A stretch of DNA of 12,050 nucleotides from an uncultured Dehalococcoidia bacterium (GTDB lineage Bacteria > Chloroflexota > Dehalococcoidia > Tepidiformales > Tepidiformaceae). The stretch spans positions 1 through 12,050 of the forward strand of contig CALFYR010000176.1 of NCBI GenBank assembly GCA_937954195.1, given 5' to 3'. Under the pieces are notes generated by a model. The model did not search any database and was not told the origin of the DNA. It saw only the letters and a program-made list of their open reading frames with translations. Below, in pieces: positions 7,780 to 12,050 of the stretch. Both the position numbers and the translations under genes were made by a program. Numbering within the stretch: the first letter of the stretch is position 1; every line of letters starts with the position of its first letter.

Positions 7780-9088
7780 CGACATGGCCCGGATCTTCGT
7801 CCGGGTCCGGAACGAGCTCGGGCCCGACGCGGTCATCGTGAGCACACGCTCGTTGATGCGTGACGACGCCGAACCACTGATCGAAGTGATCGCGGCCGCC
7901 GCTGGCGCCGAGGCGGAGATCTCGGTGGCGATGCAGCGGTCGATTGCACAGGGGCTCCTCGCCCGGGTCGAAACGAGCCGCGGGCTGACCATCGGCGACC
8001 TGGAGGACCTTGCATCGCGCGAACGCGCGCAGGAAACGCCCGAGCCGCAGTGGGAATCGCCGGTTTCGCAGCCGGAGCCCGAATGGCTGGAGGGGTTCGT
8101 TCCCGCCCCGCCACAGCCGGTGTATGGGGCCGCGTTCGACGACAACGAGTACGAAGAGATCAGCGCCAACTTCGATGAGGCCGGCGCGTTCGAGGATTCG
8201 ATAGAGCCGTTCCAGGCGCCGCATGTCGCGCCGCCCCCACCGATGGAGTTCCGCCCGCGGCCGAAGATCGTGACGCGTCCCAGGCCGGAGACGCCGCAGG
8301 CGGCTCCACAGGCGCCCGCCGCCGAACTCGAGCGGTTCGCGCCGATGCCGCCGGGTGTCGCCAGCCGGTTGCTCGCCGCGGGATTCAGCACCGAAGCCGC
8401 GCACACGGTGGCGAACCGCCACCCGGAACTGACCGATGCCGAACAGGCCCTGGGCGAGTTCCTCGCCTCCCGGGAGGCCCAGTACCCGGTCGACGGCCGC
8501 ACCGCGATCATCACGATCCAGGGCGCGCCCGGTTCGGGCCGCACGACGGCGCTGATGCGCATGGCGCTGGATTGCGCCGATGCGGGACGGCACGCCATCC
8601 TGGTGGCGGCGGACATGGCCCGCACGGGCGGCCGGGAGCAGGTCCACGCCTATGGCGAAGCGATCGGCGTCGAGGTGTTCGACGCATTCGCACCCCAGGA
8701 CCTGGTGCACACCGTGACAAAGGCCCCCAAGGGCGCCTGCATCTTCGTTGACGTCCCCGCGGGCCGCTGGGCGCCGCCTCCGATCCCCGGTGTGCAGCAC
8801 TTCGCGTATGCGGCTATCCCGGCCCACTGGAACAGCGCCGCAGCCGCGCGCCAGCTCGCCGATATCCGCGAGAGCGCCGGGGCAGTGATCACCTTCTCCG
8901 ATCTTGCCACCGACTTGATCCCCGCCCTCTCCCTGGTTGTTGAGACAGGGTTGGGAATGGCGTTCCTATCCTCCGGACGAGACGTAGCGACAGGGATCGA
9001 AGTTGCGGATCCCCTCACGCTCGCATCAGGGGTCTTCACTACACGTTCACGGGAGACGACCAATGGGCGCCTCGTTGCCACAGCGTAA
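7754..9088 (+). CDS. flhF: FlhF-like protein with a degenerate SRP-type GTPase domain
   Basis: FlhF is a membrane-associated SRP-family GTPase that sets flagellar position and number. The product is 444 residues. The N-terminus METKRFLGNDMARIFVRVRN followed by ELGPDAVIVSTRSL is the FlhF B domain. Residues 95-190 are a Pro/Glu/Ala-rich linker. The NG region follows, but its motifs are altered. The P-loop reads GAPGSGRTT (257-265), with Arg in place of the essential Lys. The usual DTYRIGA stretch is ADMARTGG. The DTAGR motif is DVPAGR (333-338). The TKxD base-recognition motif is TFSD (380-383). Flanking family signals survive (REQVHAYGEAIGVEV; SSGRDV near 407). It may bind nucleotide poorly or not hydrolyse it. 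Start is a TTG, overlapping flhA by 26 bases. No flhG follows it. Confidence 0.82.
   Translation: METKRFLGNDMARIFVRVRNELGPDAVIVSTRSLMRDDAEPLIEVIAAAAGAEAEISVAMQRSIAQGLLARVETSRGLTIGDLEDLASRERAQETPEPQWESPVSQPEPEWLEGFVPAPPQPVYGAAFDDNEYEEISANFDEAGAFEDSIEPFQAPHVAPPPPMEFRPRPKIVTRPRPETPQAAPQAPAAELERFAPMPPGVASRLLAAGFSTEAAHTVANRHPELTDAEQALGEFLASREAQYPVDGRTAIITIQGAPGSGRTTALMRMALDCADAGRHAILVAADMARTGGREQVHAYGEAIGVEVFDAFAPQDLVHTVTKAPKGACIFVDVPAGRWAPPPIPGVQHFAYAAIPAHWNSAAAARQLADIRESAGAVITFSDLATDLIPALSLVVETGLGMAFLSSGRDVATGIEVADPLTLASGVFTTRSRETTNGRLVATA
9051..9056 (+). promoter_or_regulatory. Ribosome-binding site deciding the PilZ gene start
   Basis: GGGAGA ends six bases before the ATG at 9063 and favours that start. 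It lies within the 3' end of flhF. The alternative ATG at 9099, after the flhF stop, has no comparable site. Confidence 0.5.
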
Positions 9089-9755
9089 GAATCCTTTCAT
9101 GGCCCAGGGATTGCTGCCCGGCACCACGCTGCGTCTCGACGTGTCATCACGCGCCGAAGGCGAGTCGCTCGTTACCCGCATCGAAGAGGTGGACGGCGAG
9201 AACATCCACATCCTCGTGCCGATGCGGGGCCTCCGGCCGCGGCCGTTTGCCGTGGGTACGCTCGTCCACGCGCACTACATTTTCAACCAGCGCCGCTGGC
9301 AGTTCGTAACCGAAGTCAGCGGTCACAGCGCGGACGGGATTCACGAGTACCTCCGCCTGCCCGGCGACATCGATAGCACGGAGCGCCGGCGCAACTATCG
9401 CCTGCCGGCCGCCATCAAAGCTGACGCGCTCTACCGGCTGGTCATCGATCCGGAAATGCCGACCACGGAAGAACCCCTCGAGGGCATCATCGTGGACCTC
9501 AGCGAGGGCGGCTGTTGCGTCACCACGAAGGACCTGGTCCTGGTCGGCGAACGGCTCGGCGTGAAGGCGCAGCTTCCGGAAGCGGGTGAAATCCAGGCGC
9601 GGATGCGGGTGACCTTCGTCCGCGAGCCGATGCTCGGCAACCGGATGCGGCGCGTGCACTGCGAGTTCACCGACATCTCTCGTGGGCACCGGGACATCAT
9701 CGCCCGCTACATGATGCGGCGGCAGCTTGAAATGCGGAGGCGCGGCCAGCTATGA
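9063..9755 (+). CDS. PilZ-domain flagellar brake protein (YcgR-like)
   Basis: The 230-residue product has an N-terminal YcgR-type beta domain (about residues 15-100: GLLPGTTLRLDV ... VGTLVHAHYIF ... FVTEVSG) and a C-terminal PilZ domain. Both cyclic di-GMP binding motifs are intact: RxxxR as RRNYR (residues 109-113) and DxSxxG as DLSEGG (145-150), so it should bind the nucleotide. YcgR proteins, when bound to cyclic di-GMP, slow the motor or bias its rotation by contacting FliG/FliM or MotA. Its location between flhF and the small membrane protein, directly upstream of the sigma gene, supports a flagellar role. The start ATG is inside flhF (26-base overlap); ATG 9099 would give 218 residues. 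The stop overlaps the next start as ATGA. Confidence 0.88.
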   Translation: MGASLPQRKNPFMAQGLLPGTTLRLDVSSRAEGESLVTRIEEVDGENIHILVPMRGLRPRPFAVGTLVHAHYIFNQRRWQFVTEVSGHSADGIHEYLRLPGDIDSTERRRNYRLPAAIKADALYRLVIDPEMPTTEEPLEGIIVDLSEGGCCVTTKDLVLVGERLGVKAQLPEAGEIQARMRVTFVREPMLGNRMRRVHCEFTDISRGHRDIIARYMMRRQLEMRRRGQL

Positions 9756-10006
9756 GCCCATTCCCTCCCTTCGCGGTTGCACGTTATGGCACGTATCTGG
9801 CCGCCGCCGTCGCGGTCATCAGCGTGTGGCTGGGCCTGCGCGCGGGATTCTCGCTCGATTACGCGCTCCTGCGCTCCGTCTTCTTCTTCGTCATCGTCGT
9901 CTGCCTGGCGTTCGGCGCCGAGGCGGTGCTGCTAACCACACCCTACCGGGCGCCGCTGAAGGCGGAGCCCGAATCGAACCTCACCGAAACCGAACCGGCG
10001 GAATAG
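9752..10006 (+). CDS. Small two-helix membrane protein, unknown function
   Basis: I do not recognise this 84-residue protein. It has two hydrophobic segments, about residues 13-32 (TYLAAAVAVISVWLGLRAG) and 38-62 (ALLRSVFFFVIVVCLAFGAE), joined by a very short turn, and a polar, acidic C-terminal tail (AEPESNLTETEPAE). The shape is a membrane hairpin. Its ATG overlaps the stop of the PilZ gene (ATGA), and a GGAGG at 9736-9740 lies upstream. The sigma-factor gene follows after 19 bases. Tight packing suggests a flagellar or motor accessory role, perhaps partnering the PilZ protein, but this is inference from position only. Confidence 0.75.
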   Translation: MSPFPPFAVARYGTYLAAAVAVISVWLGLRAGFSLDYALLRSVFFFVIVVCLAFGAEAVLLTTPYRAPLKAEPESNLTETEPAE

Positions 10007-10011
10007 CCGCT

Positions 10012-10020
10012 AAAGGAGAT
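10012..10020 (+). promoter_or_regulatory. Strong ribosome-binding site of the sigma-factor gene
   Basis: AAAGGAGAT ends five bases before the ATG at 10026. It is the closest match to a full Shine-Dalgarno in the operon, suggesting the sigma factor is translated efficiently on its own rather than only by coupling. Confidence 0.6.
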
Positions 10021-10025
10021 GCCCG

Positions 10026-10763
10026 ATGGCCGTGGCAAGTGAAGCTCAACCCCTGGCGATGGACCGCGACGCCGCCATCCAGCAGTACGCACCGCTGGTG
10101 AAGTACGTCGTCGGCCGCCTGGCTATCGGCCTCCCGGCCATCCTCGATTACGAGGACATCCTGAGCTACGGCACCATCGGCCTCATCGAGGCGCTGGACC
10201 GCTACGACGGCAGCAAGGGCGTGAAGTTCGAGACGTACGCCATCAGCCGCATCCGGGGCTCGATTATCGATGCCCTGCGCGCGCTCGACCGCCTGCCCCG
10301 TTCGGTCCGCCAGAAGGCGAAGAAGCTGGCTCAGGTGACGCAGGCGTTCACGCTGGAGAACGGCCGCGAACCCACCGATGAAGAGGTCGCCACGGCCATG
10401 GGCCTCACCATCGAGCAGTACAACACCATGTTGGTTGACTGCAGCTGGGTCACCGTTTCGCTCGATGGCCTGCTGGACCGGGATACGAACGACGACGGCG
10501 CGGCGCCTACCGAGCTGCCTGCCGACCCCAACGAAGAAGATTTCACGCAGCGGCTTGAGAAGCGCCAGATGCTGGATGCGCTGACCGGCGCCGTGAAAGG
10601 CCTTCCTGAGCGGGAGTGGCTCATCGTCAGCCTCTACTACCGGGACGAGATGACGATGAAGGAAATCGCCCAGATTCTCGAAATTTCCGAATCCCGGGTG
10701 TGCCAGCTGCACGGGCGGGCGCTCAGCCGCCTCCGCGCCCGGCTCGCCCGCGAACGCGCCTAG
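10026..10763 (+). CDS. fliA: FliA/WhiG-family RNA polymerase sigma factor (sigma-28)
   Basis: This 245-residue sigma-70-family protein directs RNA polymerase to late flagellar (filament, motor, chemotaxis) promoters. Region 2 is clear: LVKYVVGRLAIGLPA, DILSYGTIGLIEALDRYD and KFETYAISRIRGSIIDALR (about residues 24-86), followed by the FliA-typical DRLPRSVRQKAK. Region 3 runs to about residue 135 with ENGREPTDEEVATAMGL. After an acidic linker, region 4 (185-240) contains LPEREWLIVSLYYRDEMT and the helix-turn-helix MKEIAQILEISESRVCQLHG. The length and the FliA-type RSVRQKAK favour FliA/SigD/WhiG over other sigma groups. A strong Shine-Dalgarno precedes the ATG. No anti-sigma gene of the FlgM type is visible nearby. 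Confidence 0.95.
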   Translation: MAVASEAQPLAMDRDAAIQQYAPLVKYVVGRLAIGLPAILDYEDILSYGTIGLIEALDRYDGSKGVKFETYAISRIRGSIIDALRALDRLPRSVRQKAKKLAQVTQAFTLENGREPTDEEVATAMGLTIEQYNTMLVDCSWVTVSLDGLLDRDTNDDGAAPTELPADPNEEDFTQRLEKRQMLDALTGAVKGLPEREWLIVSLYYRDEMTMKEIAQILEISESRVCQLHGRALSRLRARLARERA

Positions 10764-10778
10764 GAGCACCGAACAACC

Positions 10779-11150
10779 ATGAACGACGCCATCGCCCTTC
10801 TCGCCATCTCGCAGCTCGTCTGCCTCGGAGCCATCTTCTACCTGTACACGCAGGTGCAGTCGCTCCGGAGCGGCGGCGCCGCCCGGCCGAAGCGCCAGGC
10901 CGCCCGTGTCCACCAGATGACGGCTCCAACGGAGCTGCCGACTGCCACGGCCGCTCGTGCCGCGCGCCAGGCCTATGGCTCGACCCCGGCCGCCGCGAAC
11001 CCGGCTCGCGCGGCGCTCCGCGCGGAAGCGGGCACCATCGCCCAGCGCGTTTCGGAGTACGGCGTGGACGTGACCGAACTCGCGCGGCGGATGCGCAAGA
11101 GCGAAGAAGAAGTGCGGCTGCTGCTGCGCCGCCAGGGGATCGCAAGCTAA
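10779..11150 (+). CDS. One-helix protein with C-terminal HTH-like segment (SwrB/DUF6115- or DUF2802-like)
   Basis: The 123-residue product has one N-terminal membrane helix (about 4-24, ALLAISQLVCLGAIFYLYTQ), a long Ala/Pro-rich low-complexity linker (30-80), and a small helical end, AQRVSEYGVDVTELARRMRK then SEEEVRLLLRRQGIA (88-122), that reads like a helix-turn-helix. This architecture, directly after the sigma-28 gene, matches SwrB (YlxL) of Bacillus subtilis, which follows sigD and promotes flagellar assembly, and related DUF6115 and DUF2802 proteins. The similarity is of layout and pattern; I cannot prove homology. TAGGAG at 10761-10766, made partly from the fliA stop, is its ribosome site. 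The stop overlaps the next start by one base (TAATG). Confidence 0.78.
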   Translation: MNDAIALLAISQLVCLGAIFYLYTQVQSLRSGGAARPKRQAARVHQMTAPTELPTATAARAARQAYGSTPAAANPARAALRAEAGTIAQRVSEYGVDVTELARRMRKSEEEVRLLLRRQGIAS

Positions 11151-11785
11151 TGCACCTGCGTGCCTGCCGATTCGCGGCCGGAATGGCCTTGCTGCTGGGG
11201 ATGCTGCTCATCCCGGCGAGCTTCGTGCGCGCGAATGGCGTGCCGCAGCTCGTGAAGCTCACGTACCTTGAGGGCGTTTCGAATTACGGGCCCGAGGACG
11301 CGGAAGGCGTGTTGGAATTCAGCTTCGCCGAAGGCTATGCCCGCGTTGACGTGAAGAACCTGCCGCCGGACCCGGCCCGCACCTACGAAGGCTGGCTGAA
11401 GGCGCCGGACGGCGCGACCTTCAAGGTCGGCGACATTACCCCGAACGCCGCTGGCATCGGCGTGCTGGACACGAAGCTCGAAGGGCTCAGCCGCTTCGAC
11501 TACACGCTCTTCTTCATCGGCGCGCGGGGCCCGGCCTCGCCGGAAGGTTCGGTGCCGAGTGAGGTATCGATCGCCGGGCGCTTCACGCTGATTAACGACG
11601 ACACGGGCGACACCACAGGCGATGTCCGCCCCGGAACACTGCCGAATACCGGCGAACCTGAGCCCCTTTCGATGCAGCAGAAGCTGCTTCGGGTTGCGCT
11701 CGTCATGCTTGGCGCGGGCGGGCTCGCCCTCGCCGTCATCCGCACGAAGAACCGGAGGTCGCGCCATGATCAAGGGACTGTATAG
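11150..11785 (+). CDS. Secreted LPXTG-type cell-surface protein with RskA-like extracellular domain
   Basis: The 211-residue product starts with a signal peptide (basic MHLRACR, hydrophobic core to about 24, likely cut after FVRA at 28). The mature part contains VDVKNLPPDPARTYEGWLKA and DGATFKVGDITPNAAGIGVL, then TLFFIGARGPASPEGSVPSE, a pattern reminiscent of the extracytoplasmic domain of RskA-type anti-sigma proteins, though there is no cytoplasmic sigma-binding part. The C-terminus is a complete sorting signal: LPNTG (164-168), a hydrophobic helix (about 179-197), and a basic tail RTKNRRSRH. This predicts sortase attachment to the cell wall or, failing that, a simple membrane anchor. The ATG overlaps the previous stop, with AGGGGAT ten bases upstream, and the 3' end overlaps the rod gene by 20 bases. 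Confidence 0.8.
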   Translation: MHLRACRFAAGMALLLGMLLIPASFVRANGVPQLVKLTYLEGVSNYGPEDAEGVLEFSFAEGYARVDVKNLPPDPARTYEGWLKAPDGATFKVGDITPNAAGIGVLDTKLEGLSRFDYTLFFIGARGPASPEGSVPSEVSIAGRFTLINDDTGDTTGDVRPGTLPNTGEPEPLSMQQKLLRVALVMLGAGGLALAVIRTKNRRSRHDQGTV

Positions 11786-12050
11786 CGCATTCACCGCGAT
11801 GGAAGCGGCCTGGCGCTACCAGGACGTATTGGCGAACAACATTGCGAACGCGAACACGGCGGGCTACAAGCGCGAGTTTGCCAGCCAGCAGCCGTTCGCC
11901 GACGTCCTCCTTAGCCAGCAGGCGGCGATCCCCGCGCCCATCACTGCCCGCATCCAGCAGGTGGTGGGCCAGATTGGCACCGGGAAGTTCATCGCCGAGT
12001 TCGCGACCGACTTCCAGGGCGGCATCATCCGGCAGACGGACAACGAGCTG
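11766..12050 (+). CDS. Flagellar basal-body rod/hook protein (FlgF/FlgG family), N-terminal part
   Basis: The first 95 residues are present and the frame is open at the window end. MIKGLYSAFTAMEAAWRYQD followed by VLANNIANANTAGYKRE is the N-terminal signature shared by rod proteins FlgB, FlgC, FlgF and FlgG and the hook protein, which form a coiled coil in the axial structure after export through the gate encoded upstream. Later, DFQGGIIRQTDNEL at the edge matches the FlgF/FlgG segment before the DxAI.G.GFF region, so it is one of these two (or the FlhO/FlhP forms of Gram-positive bacteria). GGAGG at 11754-11758 precedes the ATG by seven bases. It starts inside the LPXTG gene. Confidence 0.92.
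   Translation, partial: MIKGLYSAFTAMEAAWRYQDVLANNIANANTAGYKREFASQQPFADVLLSQQAAIPAPITARIQQVVGQIGTGKFIAEFATDFQGGIIRQTDNEL

Noticed and set aside
7786..7807. Eight-pair hairpin (GGCCCGGA / TCCGGGTC, one G-U) just after the flhA stop
   Set aside because: It lies inside conserved flhF coding sequence, lacks a T-run, and is within chance expectation at this base composition.
5449..8625. A 1058-codon open frame on the - strand opposite flhB, flhA and flhF
   Set aside because: It is antisense to three well-supported genes, its translation is low-complexity (His, Arg, Asp rich) with no domain, and such long stop-free frames are expected in GC-rich DNA.
10011..10029. A FliA-type promoter (TAAA ... 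GCCGATAA) before the sigma gene
   Set aside because: TAAA and CCCGATGG are present but only about eight bases apart, far too close; the string is the ribosome site and start of the gene.
10616..11149. Upstream extension of the LPXTG gene frame back to 10616
   Set aside because: The extension overlaps fliA and the one-helix gene entirely and translates to Arg/Pro-rich shadow sequence; the ATG at 11150 starts a proper signal peptide.

Overview
The window is GC-rich, densely packed bacterial DNA dominated by a flagellar gene cluster on the + strand. The left quarter (1-2535) holds short unrelated genes on both strands. These are the 3' end of a GGDEF-domain gene, an rsmE 16S rRNA methyltransferase with an SRPBCC-family gene upstream of it on the - strand, a DUF3291 protein, and a GNAT acetyltransferase. 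From about 2724 to the right edge every gene lies on the + strand, with gaps of at most 28 bases or with overlaps, so it reads as one operon.

The operon order is fliP, fliQ, fliR, flhB, flhA, a divergent flhF, a PilZ/YcgR-like gene, a small two-helix membrane protein, a FliA-type sigma factor, a one-helix protein with a C-terminal helix-turn-helix-like segment, a secreted LPXTG-type protein, and the start of a flagellar rod/hook gene (flgF/flgG family). FliP, FliQ, FliR, FlhB and FlhA form the export gate of the flagellar type III secretion system. The PilZ protein would link the motor to cyclic di-GMP. The sigma factor would drive late flagellar genes.

The least ordinary points are: a hairpin that covers both the Shine-Dalgarno sequence and the start codon of fliP; a lipoprotein-type signal on FliP; an FlhF whose GTPase motifs are eroded and which has no FlhG gene beside it; a SwrB-like protein directly after the sigma factor; and a sortase-signal (LPNTG) surface protein inside the flagellar operon. 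I see no wholly new system. The best candidates for unreported biology are the small accessory proteins on either side of the sigma gene.

The organism cannot be named from this window. High GC, a flagellar operon, a sortase signal and the gene mix would fit a Chloroflexota lineage or another high-GC Gram-positive-like group; this is a tentative inference. No rRNA, tRNA, CRISPR array or mobile element was seen.
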